Translations under genes and position numbers: made by a program | The notes under the pieces: model-generated | The model's input: only the letters and a program-made list of their open reading frames with translations | What the model was told of the DNA's origin: nothing | Database searches by the model: none | Shown here: positions 22,401-30,253 of the stretch, one piece after another | How positions within the stretch are numbered: position 1 is the stretch's first letter | How the letters are laid out: each line of letters begins with the position of its first letter | Source: a virus | Direction: 5' to 3' (one strand) | IMG/VR virus record: IMGVR_UViG_3300030114_000028 | Location: 1-34,201 of that record | Length of the DNA: 34,201 nt

Positions 22401-24089
22401 TTATTTTAATGAAAATAAATTTATAATTGAGTCAATAGTAGATTCTTCAGTATTATCAACAGCCCCCGTACATGCTGAACTCATTTCGCGCTTATCATTT
22501 ATAACCTGGTAAATATCTTCATCAATCGTATTTTTACCTAAGAAATAAGATATCTGTACAGCGTTTTTCTGACTAATACGGTGACAACGGTCTTCACATT
22601 GATCGGTATCGGCTGAATGCCATGGAAGCTCAATAAATGCCACGCGTGAAGCTGCTGTAAGGGTAATACCAACACCACCGGCTTTGTAGTTTACGAATAT
22701 CAAATTATGATCGGTGGGAACAAATTCATGATCAGAATTAGAATGCCTTTCATATCGAGTATCACAGACAGTACAGCGTTGGAATTTATGTATATTAGTA
22801 TTCCTTTTTTCTGAACTTTCCGAACCGGTATAAAATAATGCAGTTGGATAGTAGCTTCTTAGTACATCGGCCACCTCATTAAGATAGATGAACACGACAA
22901 TCTTTTCACCGGATTCAAGTACATCATCAATATATTCCTTCACATCAGCAAGTTTTCCACGTGCCGAAATGTTTTTAAGTACTCCTATCTGAACCATTAT
23001 TTTACCCTTCATACTTTTTGCAATCTGAGGTTCAGTTGCTTTTCGATATTCTCTCAAATAACTTTCAAGATCTGCCATTGCAGCATCGTATTCAGGTTGA
23101 TTTGAAATATTGCAAAATACCTTTTGTCGAAATTTATCAGGTAACTCTTTGAGTACATCTTTCTTTTCTCTTCTGAAATAGCATTTATTCCGGAGTATTG
23201 AATTAATTTCCGGCCAACGCTCTTCATCGGCACACATTTCACGAAATGCAACGGATCCACCAAACTCTTTCAGTTTATCAATGATCATAAGTTGAAACAT
23301 TAGATCAACCGGTTTATTTACAATCGGGGTACCGCTGAGTAACTGGGTGAACTTACCTAATGCTATCCCGTAGGATAATTTACTTTGTCGTGTTGTTTTA
23401 TCTTTTACCCTGTGACTTTCATCGATAATTACCGATTTGAAAACATTTATACTTGGAAGAAAATTAATGTGTTTAAGTAGCATTGTTTCCCCTTTTGGGG
23501 TCTCAATATTCAAAACGAAATACTTCTGTATTGATTCATAGTTGACGATAAATACATCATATACACCCATGTTATAAAATGTTTCCCAGGTGTGCTTTAT
23601 TGAATCCGTAAGTATAACCGGTTTATGATCGGAGCAAAGTTTCCATTCCATTTCCCAGTTCAATTTTAAAGAAGCCGGGCAAATAATAAGACAGGGAAAT
23701 TCATTTTTAGCTATAACCGTTGCGATGCTTTGAAGAGTCTTTCCAAGTCCAGGAGCATCCCCATTGATACAGCTACCGTGTTCAATCCCGTAAGCAATAC
23801 CTTCTTTTTGATAATCGTAAGGTTTTAGCTTAAGATCAATATTTTGATTAAGCTTTGGCATTTCAGCAGGTGCATCGAAAACACGACGTTTTGAAATCTT
23901 TCCAGTCATATCAAAAGCATATTTCTGAGCGAACATCTGAACTTCAAATTCCCAACGGCGTGGAAGTTCCCAACGCTTCAATTTCGAATCATAATTTACA
24001 TCCGGAAGTTTGGCTACAGCTGCCGATATCTTCCGATCGTAATCAAACTGAATTAAATACTTATTTTCTTTTTCAACTACTATTCTCAT
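22401..24089 (-). CDS. SNF2-family DNA translocase/helicase, paralogue 1, with zinc-site insertion
   Basis: I choose the ATG at 24089, which gives 562 residues and a 4-nt ATGA overlap with the upstream stop; the ATG at 24119 would add 10 residues deep in the previous gene. The N-terminal domain (~1-80) has NYDSKLKRWELPRR. Motifs are Walker A DAPGLGKT (111-118), motif II DESH (223-226), motif III SGTP (~252) and motif VI QCEDRCHRISQ. In the second RecA-like domain an insertion carries Cys439, Cys442, His449, His454 and His461, a possible zinc site that paralogue 2 lacks. Both proteins share long conserved stretches (LKLKP-x-DYQ, FPCLIICP-x-SLK, VFIVNYES). Confidence 0.9.
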   Translation of the reverse strand: MRIVVEKENKYLIQFDYDRKISAAVAKLPDVNYDSKLKRWELPRRWEFEVQMFAQKYAFDMTGKISKRRVFDAPAEMPKLNQNIDLKLKPYDYQKEGIAYGIEHGSCINGDAPGLGKTLQSIATVIAKNEFPCLIICPASLKLNWEMEWKLCSDHKPVILTDSIKHTWETFYNMGVYDVFIVNYESIQKYFVLNIETPKGETMLLKHINFLPSINVFKSVIIDESHRVKDKTTRQSKLSYGIALGKFTQLLSGTPIVNKPVDLMFQLMIIDKLKEFGGSVAFREMCADEERWPEINSILRNKCYFRREKKDVLKELPDKFRQKVFCNISNQPEYDAAMADLESYLREYRKATEPQIAKSMKGKIMVQIGVLKNISARGKLADVKEYIDDVLESGEKIVVFIYLNEVADVLRSYYPTALFYTGSESSEKRNTNIHKFQRCTVCDTRYERHSNSDHEFVPTDHNLIFVNYKAGGVGITLTAASRVAFIELPWHSADTDQCEDRCHRISQKNAVQISYFLGKNTIDEDIYQVINDKREMSSACTGAVDNTEESTIDSIINLFSLK

Positions 24090-24733
24090 GGTCTTCCGTT
24101 TCCAAAAAATAAATGCCATTTGTAGGCTAATTCTAAATACTTTTGTTTCCCTTCTAAGTAGAAGTCTGATTCTTTATTTATAAATATTTTGAAGACTTTG
24201 TGATTTTTCTTCGAAATTCCTATTATCACATCTCTATCAGCTCCTTCAATGTCCATATACCATGCACGTGAGCGATCGTATTGAAAGAATTTACAAGCTG
24301 CTTCAAACTGCATCTGTGTTTCGGCAGCCGTACTCTTTATATCGCCTCCCCATTTCCAGTCATCCCGCCAAATATCCCACTTACATCTCCGATCGAGTTC
24401 AAATTCAACACCATTAAAATTCATTAACGCATTGCGCTGGATACTTATTTTTTGTGCATTTGCTCCACTCATTAGGTCAGAACAGAAAGGATCCCGCCAA
24501 AAGGCTTGTTTCATTTTAATGGTATTCTCAAAAGTTGCCTTTTTATAAATCACATCTTCCCGGGTTCTTTTGAAATAATCAACCTTATAAGATTCGGTTA
24601 TCATGGCATCAAGAAGATTTCCATCGGCAAAGGCTTGTGTAGGATCCATCGGGTTTGATTTCGGATTGAGTTGGTCCAATAACCAACCCAAATCCGAATT
24701 TGATACTTCAGGACGTTTAAAATAAGCGTCCAT
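24086..24733 (-). CDS. PD-(D/E)XK exonuclease-like protein (RecE/lambda-exo type partner of RecT)
   Basis: A 215-residue protein. The C-terminal half has the nuclease pattern: CKWDIW (Asp120), WGGDIKST (Asp131, Lys133) and the QYDRSRAWYMD helix. This is the DUF3799-like/PD-(D/E)XK exonuclease group that often pairs with RecT and resects dsDNA ends to give 3' single strands. It overlaps the upstream gene by one base and the SNF2 gene by four, and RecT lies two genes upstream. Length is at the short end for the group. Confidence 0.75.
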   Translation of the reverse strand: MDAYFKRPEVSNSDLGWLLDQLNPKSNPMDPTQAFADGNLLDAMITESYKVDYFKRTREDVIYKKATFENTIKMKQAFWRDPFCSDLMSGANAQKISIQRNALMNFNGVEFELDRRCKWDIWRDDWKWGGDIKSTAAETQMQFEAACKFFQYDRSRAWYMDIEGADRDVIIGISKKNHKVFKIFINKESDFYLEGKQKYLELAYKWHLFFGNGRP

Positions 24734-24996
24734 TACTCAGTTGCTTTTTTGATTGCTTTATCAATAATGTTGTACGTGCTTGCGTTATCGTAGTTTACCC
24801 CAACTTTAAGCATTTCTGTCCTTGCAGACTTTAAAGCTTCAAGCAATTCAGGTGCAGCAGCGATAAGCTTTGCGTTGGCTTCCATTTCTTCTTTATCCAT
24901 CCAATCTGACATCTCGCAGATTCCTGACAAACCATCAGCAATATCTACATCGACTCTATAGCCTAGATTAATCCAATCTCCTTGTGTGTGTTTCAT
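24733..24996 (-). CDS. Small phage protein with EANAKLIAAAPELLEAL motif
   Basis: An 87-residue protein whose middle carries MEANAKLIAAAPELLEALK, a motif seen in many small phage early proteins of unknown function. It sits between the DUF1351-like gene and the exonuclease gene, with 2-nt and 1-base junctions. Confidence 0.7.
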   Translation of the reverse strand: MKHTQGDWINLGYRVDVDIADGLSGICEMSDWMDKEEMEANAKLIAAAPELLEALKSARTEMLKVGVNYDNASTYNIIDKAIKKATE

Positions 24997-24998
24997 AG

Positions 24999-26546
24999 TT
25001 ATTTCGCTTTATAAACCGGTTCGTAAACAAGTAATTTACTTTCAATTGTCACATCGTTTTTGACAGCATACTTTTCGCAGAATGCCTTAATACGAGTGAT
25101 TGACATGGATTCTATTTTGTCGTTGGTAAGGTTTTTACCTTCGTTTTCGAACCAAAAAGATATAAGTTGAAGATAACCGGCCGGATTCAGTACTTTGATA
25201 TCATATCCCTCTTTTACTTTTGGTGCTTCAGTAAATAAATCAGCCTGAGTATCAACCATTGCATTTACTGATTGTCCGGTTGCCTGAACAGTGGCAGCAG
25301 CTTCAGCTTTTAATTGTGATAACCTGGCTTCTTCCTTAAGTTTTTGCTTCTCCTCTTCTTTCCGAATACGTTCATTTTCTTCGTTTTCAGAAACAATACG
25401 TTGGCGTTCTTTTTCAGCGTTTATTGATTCAATACGTTCGGATTCTTTTTTTTCCATTGATTTTGCAAATTCAATCAAAGAAGGTATTTCTTTACATTCT
25501 TCTTTAATTGAAATAAAATCATTTTCGAGTTCCGGAATTGATTTTGTAGGCGTTACAAATAGTTCCAAATTATTTGATTCACTCGGAATGACATATCCAG
25601 TTCTTGCATAAACAAGCTGTTCAAAAGCAATTTTTAATTTCTCAGTTTTTTCTTTTTGTTCTGTTTCTGCCTTCTGTCTTGCCTGTTCGGATGCTAAATC
25701 TGCGAGCCGTTGACGTTCTTTTTCTTCCTCTTTTGCCTTTATATCGGCTAGACGTTGACGTTCCACTTCTTCCAGTTGGTTTTTTTTCGAAGGAATCATA
25801 TCGAGTAGTTCACGTTTGAATTCGGTAATTGATTTTTTAAAATCATCCATTGCCGTGTAGCAAAGTTGTTGAGCGATTTTTCCGGTAATCAATACTTTTT
25901 CTTCAGCAGTATGATGCCGAATAGCTAATTCTATTTGGACATAGAAAACAAATTGAGCATCGCTAAGATTATTATCAAATTTTTCTATTTCACTAGATGC
26001 AGTTTCGATATTGGAAAGAATAAGACCATTAAACCAGGCATTTTTTGTATTTTTAAAATTCATGATATATTCAGAACTTGCCTGAGCATATCCAATACGA
26101 TAAAGTCTTTCGATTTCGATAGCTTCCTGTTCTTTGGCAAGCTTCAATTGAGCCTGTTTTTCTGCTTCCTGTCGTTCTTTCATGATCTTAGTTGCATAAT
26201 CGTTCCGGAGTGATTGGAGCGTGTCAATAGGAGTGTTTAAATCATTTTCCAATGATGTAAATTCCTTAGCAACTAATGTCATCATTTGAGTAAATGAAGA
26301 ACGTTTATCGTTCATTGCCTTTTTTGTCTTCTTTACCTTATCAATATAGGATGCAAGTTGAGCATCGATAATATCATTCATTCCCTGTTTTGCTAATGCA
26401 ATTAACTCATTCCCTTTTTCAAGTGCTTTGGAGTATGATGTTTTGTTTTCTGCAAGAACTATTGGGGCTTGAGTCATAAGAGTTTTAAACTCTTCAATTT
26501 TTACTACGGATGTAGTTTCTGCGGGTAATGTTTGTGTTGTTTCCAT
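24999..26546 (-). CDS. Coiled-coil recombination-associated protein (DUF1351-like)
   Basis: A 515-residue protein, largely helical with long Lys/Glu/Arg-rich coiled coils (~100-150, 250-310, 370-430). A nearly repeated ERQRLADIKAKEEEK / ERQRLADLA pair lies near residues 262-288. A small C-terminal globular part follows (~455-515). Phage proteins of this kind (DUF1351) lie beside recT. It overlaps the recT stop by one base (TAATG). It may bind DNA or organise the annealing complex; no catalytic site is seen. Confidence 0.65.
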   Translation of the reverse strand: METTQTLPAETTSVVKIEEFKTLMTQAPIVLAENKTSYSKALEKGNELIALAKQGMNDIIDAQLASYIDKVKKTKKAMNDKRSSFTQMMTLVAKEFTSLENDLNTPIDTLQSLRNDYATKIMKERQEAEKQAQLKLAKEQEAIEIERLYRIGYAQASSEYIMNFKNTKNAWFNGLILSNIETASSEIEKFDNNLSDAQFVFYVQIELAIRHHTAEEKVLITGKIAQQLCYTAMDDFKKSITEFKRELLDMIPSKKNQLEEVERQRLADIKAKEEEKERQRLADLASEQARQKAETEQKEKTEKLKIAFEQLVYARTGYVIPSESNNLELFVTPTKSIPELENDFISIKEECKEIPSLIEFAKSMEKKESERIESINAEKERQRIVSENEENERIRKEEEKQKLKEEARLSQLKAEAAATVQATGQSVNAMVDTQADLFTEAPKVKEGYDIKVLNPAGYLQLISFWFENEGKNLTNDKIESMSITRIKAFCEKYAVKNDVTIESKLLVYEPVYKAK

Positions 26547-27406
26547 TAAAATATTTCCTCCTCATCTGTTTGGTTAGTAATTTGAATTGTTGCTGTTTTT
26601 TGTATTTCCTCAACGAATGTTTTTGGCTGTATTTCTTCCTGCTCATCGCCTTCGAAAGATATATTCTCAGATACCTTCAGTTTGGTATAGGCCCTCATAG
26701 CATGTTTAATGCATTTTGCTTCCAAAAACCCAGGATCTATTTGGCCGTCATTCGCTTTGTAAAGAGAATTACCATCCTTTTGAGTTTTGGTTTTTGAGTA
26801 ATTTGCTAACCTGGTAATATCATCTTCTAATAGCCATTTAAAATCAAGTCCATTGTGAGGAAGGACAATACAGACATAAGCTCCAATAATTTTATTTGTC
26901 TTTCTTGGAATTGCAGGTAAGTAATCAACTTTAAGTTCTCCTCGTTCATTTGTACATGGTTGAAATTTATCTCCATCATAAATAACTATTGGATTATTCA
27001 TTCGGATGATTTGTCCTGACTTGATCCTGAGATTAAGCTCTCCGTAAGCAGTTACTACCAACCGAGCCACTTTTACCCAATTATCACGACCTTCTTTAGG
27101 TTGGTTTGCGGCTCTTGCTTCGAGATAGGAATCTGACTTACTTCCAGGTTGTAGAGAAAGTCCGGTAATAGCAACTTCGAAAAAAGCGGAACACAATGAA
27201 ATTCCGGTGCTTTCTTTTAACCAGTCATTTTGAGATACCAGTCTTTTGAAATACCTGGATTCGCGTTCGTATGTTGCTTCAGAATCTTCCGGAGTAAACC
27301 GGTGCATTCTTACCAGTGTATCAATGAATGAATCTTTGATTGGTTGCTGATCCACGAGCGTGGTTTTGTCGACTACATTAAAGTCGGGTTTTAATTTTTC
27401 TGACAT
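26546..27406 (-). CDS. recT: RecT-family single-strand annealing protein
   Basis: A 286-residue protein with the RecT core: FEVAITGLSLQPGSKSDSYL at ~76-95, the strand LVVTAYGELNLRIKSGQI, YDGDKFQP, then IGAYVCIVLPHNG. RecT binds ssDNA made by a 5'-3' exonuclease and anneals complementary strands in phage recombination. The C-terminal 30 residues are acidic, as often in SSB-interacting or DNA-mimic tails. The exonuclease-like gene two positions downstream is the probable partner. Confidence 0.9.
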   Translation of the reverse strand: MSEKLKPDFNVVDKTTLVDQQPIKDSFIDTLVRMHRFTPEDSEATYERESRYFKRLVSQNDWLKESTGISLCSAFFEVAITGLSLQPGSKSDSYLEARAANQPKEGRDNWVKVARLVVTAYGELNLRIKSGQIIRMNNPIVIYDGDKFQPCTNERGELKVDYLPAIPRKTNKIIGAYVCIVLPHNGLDFKWLLEDDITRLANYSKTKTQKDGNSLYKANDGQIDPGFLEAKCIKHAMRAYTKLKVSENISFEGDEQEEIQPKTFVEEIQKTATIQITNQTDEEEIF

Positions 27407-27433
27407 GACTTTATTATTAGGTAAATTGTTGAT

Positions 27434-27658
27434 TTAATTTTTTGAAGTATTTTCGTAAAAACTGATCAGTCGATCTACTGATATTTGTTTGATCTGCATG
27501 GTTTTGTAATTTTGAGAAGTATTGAAGAAGAAATATATTTGACGGGCATCTTGAAGTCTGTTTATCGCTCCAACTATCATTTCTGATATGCATCGTAATT
27601 TTATTGCTTTATTACGCATTACAGAATTTATGTCTTTGTATTCATCAACTGATTTCAT
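27434..27658 (-). CDS. Small hypothetical helical protein
   Basis: A 74-residue, basic, helical protein (RNKAIKLRCISEMIVGAINR). It is preceded by a 29-residue membrane peptide gene and followed by recT. No family recognised. Confidence 0.5.
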   Translation of the reverse strand: MKSVDEYKDINSVMRNKAIKLRCISEMIVGAINRLQDARQIYFFFNTSQNYKTMQIKQISVDRLISFYENTSKN

Positions 27659-27672
27659 TATATTATATGAAT

Positions 27673-27762
27673 TTAGTGTGCTGTTAGTTGAAGTAATATA
27701 AGCGTTAAAAATCCGAGAAAAAACAATGCGATAAGCGCATATTTAAGACTATCTTTTTTCAT
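27673..27762 (-). CDS. 29-residue single-pass membrane peptide
   Basis: The ATG at 27762 opens MKKDSLKYALIALFFLGFLT and continues with LILLQLTAH: a short basic head and one membrane helix. It starts 14 nt inside the preceding gene, the same overlap seen at 17070-17083 and 32555-32568, which supports translation by termination-reinitiation. Confidence 0.5.
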   Translation of the reverse strand: MKKDSLKYALIALFFLGFLTLILLQLTAH

Positions 27763-28036
27763 TTTCAACTATTTTAGGTGATTTTATAAAAAGTCCTTTT
27801 TCATCCCGGTACCGGTGAAGCTTTGCTTCGAGATTCTCATTGACCTTAGTGAGCATTTTAGCTTTAAATTCCAGCGTTTTAATTTCGCTATTTACTTTGA
27901 TAATCATTTTATCTCGAATACTGATTTGCTCTTCCAGTTTCTCAATAATTGATTTTGATTCTTTAGCCAGGGACTTTTCAATAATTACAAAACAAACGAT
28001 TAATAAAATTACTGATAGTACGTAGATTGCTGTCAT
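27749..28036 (-). CDS. Membrane-anchored coiled-coil protein
   Basis: A 95-residue protein with an N-terminal transmembrane helix (residues ~2-19, AIYVLSVILLIVCFVII) and a coiled coil to residue ~75 (SIIEKLEEQISIRDKMIIKV). The layout resembles inner-membrane spanin-like or phage membrane proteins, but it lies in the early operon next to recT, so a lysis role is unlikely. Confidence 0.6.
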   Translation of the reverse strand: MTAIYVLSVILLIVCFVIIEKSLAKESKSIIEKLEEQISIRDKMIIKVNSEIKTLEFKAKMLTKVNENLEAKLHRYRDEKGLFIKSPKIVENEKR

Positions 28037-28040
28037 ACGA

Positions 28041-28283
28041 TTAGTTTTGAATTGAATAACTAACAGGGATTAAAGATCCGTTTTTGGCGAAATTGGTGAG
28101 TAGTTGCTCATAGGTTTCAAGCAACATTCCAGTAGTAGTAAATGAACCGGTTGTTTTACCGTCTACCATGGTCGTGGCTTGATTATTTGTCTTGTCTAAT
28201 ACAATTACACGATTCTTCTCAAAAGTGTGAATCATGCGGGTGTCTGTGTGAATTGTTGTCCACTGAAAATTAGGTTTTGCCAT
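28041..28283 (-). CDS. Small hypothetical protein, beta-rich
   Basis: An 80-residue protein with alternating strands (RMIHTFEKNRVIVLDKTNNQ, then TMVDGKTTGSFTTTGM), possibly an RNA- or DNA-binding small barrel. It begins after a 97-nt gap that holds a sequence block also found in the leader at 31884. Function unknown. Confidence 0.55.
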   Translation of the reverse strand: MAKPNFQWTTIHTDTRMIHTFEKNRVIVLDKTNNQATTMVDGKTTGSFTTTGMLLETYEQLLTNFAKNGSLIPVSYSIQN

Positions 28284-28336
28284 TGTGATTAAGTTTATGT
28301 GAGTTTAATTGATTTTGGTAGGTTTGAAACTGACTT

Positions 28337-28376
28337 TGCGAGTTATATTTCAACACCCTGCAACACTTTGCCGGGG
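28337..28376. repeat. Intergenic block shared with the leader at 31884-31978
   Basis: TGCGAGTTATATTTC (28337-28351) is identical to 31884-31898. The next bases AACACCCT...CCGGG (28352-28375) match 31957-31978 apart from a two-base length difference and two substitutions. Here the two parts abut; at the other site 58 nt lie between them. The gap between the genes at 28283 and 28381 contains no other signal I can identify. Confidence 0.55.
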
Positions 28377-28380
28377 TACC

Positions 28381-28575
28381 TTATTTATTTTGTCTTCTTA
28401 ATTGTTTTTTATCGAAATTATTAGAAAGTCTGGCGAATAGTTCATCTCTTTTGCTTACTTTCTTTATTTTTTCAGGAGCGTTGATAATTGAGTTTAATTC
28501 ACCCATTATGCCTTGTAGTTGAGATCCTAATTCCTGAAGTCGGATAGCTGCTATTTTTTCCTTATCTACTGTCAT
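28381..28575 (-). CDS. Small hypothetical helical protein
   Basis: A 64-residue protein with a Leu-rich helix (AAIRLQELGSQLQGIMGELN) and a basic tail (FDKKQLRRQNK) that could bind nucleic acid. It starts 3 nt after the stop of the 52-residue membrane protein gene. No family recognised. Confidence 0.5.
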   Translation of the reverse strand: MTVDKEKIAAIRLQELGSQLQGIMGELNSIINAPEKIKKVSKRDELFARLSNNFDKKQLRRQNK

Positions 28576-28578
28576 GAT

Positions 28579-28737
28579 CTAAATGAAATGAGAATAACAT
28601 CGATTGCAAAATGCTTCATAAGATTCTCCATTTTCAGAGTTCTTTTCAAAGTCTTCTTTTTGCATTACTGAAGCTATTGCGATAGGTCCGAAAACACATA
28701 ATAAAATGAATGCTAAGAATAATAAGAATAGTATCAT
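28579..28737 (-). CDS. 52-residue membrane micro-protein
   Basis: The ATG at 28737 gives MILFLLFLAFILLCVFGPIA followed by a polar tail with two Cys (FCNRC). It is a single-pass membrane protein with its tail possibly metal-binding or disulphide-linked. It lies between the membrane-anchored HTH gene and the 64-residue gene with gaps of 11 and 3 nt. Confidence 0.6.
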   Translation of the reverse strand: MILFLLFLAFILLCVFGPIAIASVMQKEDFEKNSENGESYEAFCNRCYSHFI

Positions 28738-28748
28738 AGAAGTAGTAT

Positions 28749-29168
28749 TTAAGAGTATATTAGATAATCGATTAATAACTCACTTTCCATTTCCTTTAGT
28801 CTTCCGGATGTCCTTGTCCGGCTTGTTTTTTCAGTTCGGTTTTCTTTTGCTGAAATAGATCTTCTTCTATTCATTTTGCAATCCGAAAAGTAAAGTTGTG
28901 CTGAAAACAGGAAGAGAAGAGCGATACATCCAAGTTGTCGCTTAAGTGGGGAAAGATCCATTGATATATTGAATTCGTGGCAGAAAAACCATGCTGATAA
29001 TTCATTTACTTTCGTGACTCCTGTTTTTTCAAATACCTTTCTAAAAGTATTTTCAACCGTTCTGATTGATACGTGGAGTAGATTAGAAATATCCTTCTTA
29101 GTCGCTCCCCATGCAGCATATTTCGTCATTTCAAATTCACGCTTACCAAGCTTAGCTGTCATATTCAT
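28749..29168 (-). CDS. Membrane-anchored LuxR-type HTH regulator
   Basis: I choose the ATG at 29168 (139 residues); a TTG at 29183 would overlap the preceding gene. Residues ~6-65 form a LuxR-like helix-turn-helix (LGKREFEMTKYAAWGATKKD, then VSIRTVENTFRKVFEKTGV). A hydrophobic helix follows at ~80-96 (LGCIALLFLFSAQLYF), then a basic Arg/Lys tail. A DNA-binding head attached to the membrane suggests a sensor regulator controlling phage or host genes. It starts 2 nt after the upstream stop. Confidence 0.7.
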   Translation of the reverse strand: MNMTAKLGKREFEMTKYAAWGATKKDISNLLHVSIRTVENTFRKVFEKTGVTKVNELSAWFFCHEFNISMDLSPLKRQLGCIALLFLFSAQLYFSDCKMNRRRSISAKENRTEKTSRTRTSGRLKEMESELLIDYLIYS

Positions 29169-29170
29169 AT

Positions 29171-29383
29171 TTACACCCCCCAAATAGATTTAATCCCATG
29201 TGCTTTAAAGATCCTTTCGATTGCTTCAGCTTCAGAAACTCTAGGTTCAATTTCACCTTTTAGCCTCATACCCCATGCATAGCGGGTTGTGATACCCAAT
29301 GCTTCCATAATTTCGGTCTTGACAATTTTAATGTCTTTCTGTTGTACTTGACCGAATCCTTTTTTAAATGAATACTTGTTCAT
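29171..29383 (-). CDS. First gene of the leftward operon, Cro-like small regulator
   Basis: A 70-residue protein that contains a possible helix-turn-helix: TEIMEALGITTRYAWGMRLK, then EPRVSEAEAIERIF. Its position as the first gene across from an S24-type repressor is that of Cro. The promoter at 29500-29530 gives it a leader of about 110 nt. DNA-binding is inferred. Confidence 0.65.
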   Translation of the reverse strand: MNKYSFKKGFGQVQQKDIKIVKTEIMEALGITTRYAWGMRLKGEIEPRVSEAEAIERIFKAHGIKSIWGV

Positions 29384-29428
29384 ATATTTTGTAGTTTTTA
29401 TTTTAATTTTTCGTTGTTATATTCAAAT

Positions 29429-29448
29429 AATAGCGTATTTTTGCTATT
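29429..29448. promoter_or_regulatory. Inverted repeat AATAGC-n8-GCTATT, operator candidate
   Basis: The 6-bp arms at 29429-29434 and 29443-29448 enclose TATTTTTG (29436-29443), which itself fits the TAnnTTTG -7 pattern on the + strand. A repressor bound here could control rightward transcription of its own gene. Confidence 0.4.
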
Positions 29449-29477
29449 TCATATTGTTTGTAGCTGCATTACATTTG
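29447..29477 (+). promoter_or_regulatory. Possible promoter of the S24 repressor gene
   Basis: TACATTTG (29470-29477) fits TAnnTTTG, with TTTC at 29447-29450 exactly 19 nt upstream as an imperfect -33 box. The start site would give a leader of ~105 nt before the ATG at 29591. TATTTTTG at 29436-29443 is an alternative. Confidence 0.4.
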
Positions 29478-29499
29478 CATATTCATTTATTACATGGTG

Positions 29500-29530
29500 C
29501 AAATATATACTAATGCTATGTAACTACAAA
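29500..29530 (-). promoter_or_regulatory. Main leftward early promoter
   Basis: On the - strand TTTG (29527-29530) and TATATTTG (29500-29507) are exactly 19 nt apart. It faces the Cro-like gene and the whole leftward operon. The start site would be near 29493. The -33 box lies inside an inverted repeat. Confidence 0.7.
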
Positions 29531-29541
29531 ATAATACATAG
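29516..29541. promoter_or_regulatory. Operator candidate over the early promoter (CTATGTA-n12-TACATAG)
   Basis: Perfect 7-bp arms (29516-29522 and 29535-29541) enclose the -33 box of the leftward promoter. This is the position where the S24 repressor would be expected to bind. Confidence 0.5.
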
Positions 29542-29590
29542 TATATCTATGCACGTTTAACTTTATTTATACTTCTGAAAATTTTAAAAA

Positions 29591-30253
29591 ATGGAAACTA
29601 CAGTGAAACAAAGACTTATAATTTTTTTGGCCTATAAGAAAATAGGCCAAAAAACGTTTGCTTTGTCATGTAATTTATCAGGAGGCTTTGTAAATAGTAT
29701 AAGAAGCTCAATTCAACCAAAAACTATGCATGCAATTGCCATGCAATATCCGGACTTAAATTCCGGTTGGTTATTGACTGGTGAGGGTGAAATGCTTAAA
29801 GAAAAATTAACCGATAATTTATTAATAAGTGAACCTAAATTAAACTATGAAAAAAAAGGTGTTCCGTATTACGATGTTGACTTTATAGGAGGGTATGATA
29901 TGGTAATAAATGACAAGACAACAACTCCATCTTATTATATAGATTTTCAACAATATAATAAAGCTGATCACTGGGTAAATATAACCGGTCATTCAATGGA
30001 ACCACTGATCTCACATGGTGACATGATAGCTATCAGAGAGCTTCAGGATTGGAATACATACTTGTTATCCGGTGAAATATATGTTGTGGTTACGGATGAG
30101 TATAGAACCGTTAAGAAGGTGCGAAAATCAGGAAAGGGAGATGATTACATCAGACTTGTACCCCTTAACTTGGAATTTGATGAACAGGATATTCCGAAAT
30201 CAATTATAAGAAAGGTATTCCAGGTTCTTGGAACGGCAAAGAAGATATTCTAA
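29591..30253 (+). CDS. CI-like repressor with S24 (LexA-type) protease domain
   Basis: A 220-residue protein. The N-terminal ~65 residues are a divergent helix-turn-helix (QKTFALSCNLSGGFVNSIRS). Residues ~88-215 are an S24 domain with GHSMEPLISHGD (Ser135) and RTVKKVRK (Lys175 likely) as the Ser-Lys dyad. A Gly-Gly at 100-101 is a possible self-cleavage site. Such repressors hold lysogeny and cleave themselves when RecA is active on damaged DNA. It faces the Cro-like gene across a 207-nt regulatory region. Its stop overlaps the next ATG (TAATG). Confidence 0.85.
   Translation: METTVKQRLIIFLAYKKIGQKTFALSCNLSGGFVNSIRSSIQPKTMHAIAMQYPDLNSGWLLTGEGEMLKEKLTDNLLISEPKLNYEKKGVPYYDVDFIGGYDMVINDKTTTPSYYIDFQQYNKADHWVNITGHSMEPLISHGDMIAIRELQDWNTYLLSGEIYVVVTDEYRTVKKVRKSGKGDDYIRLVPLNLEFDEQDIPKSIIRKVFQVLGTAKKIF

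Larger units (their letters stand above)
29386..29532. repeat. Repeated TTTGTAG operator-like motif in the immunity region
   Basis: TTTGTAG occurs at 29388-29394 and 29457-29463 on the + strand and at 29524-29530 on the - strand. The outer two are part of an 11-bp inverted pair, ATTTTGTAGTT (29386-29396) and AACTACAAAAT (29522-29532). They span the whole gap between the divergent genes and are candidates for repressor or Cro-like half-sites. Confidence 0.4.

Noticed and set aside
22401-24119. Start of the first SNF2 gene at 24119
   Set aside because: The ATG at 24089 forms an ATGA overlap with the upstream stop and begins directly with the conserved N-terminal domain.
25291-25611. Ser/Phe-rich + strand frames opposite the coiled-coil gene
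   Set aside because: They mirror the Glu/Lys-rich coiled-coil codons and have no independent support.
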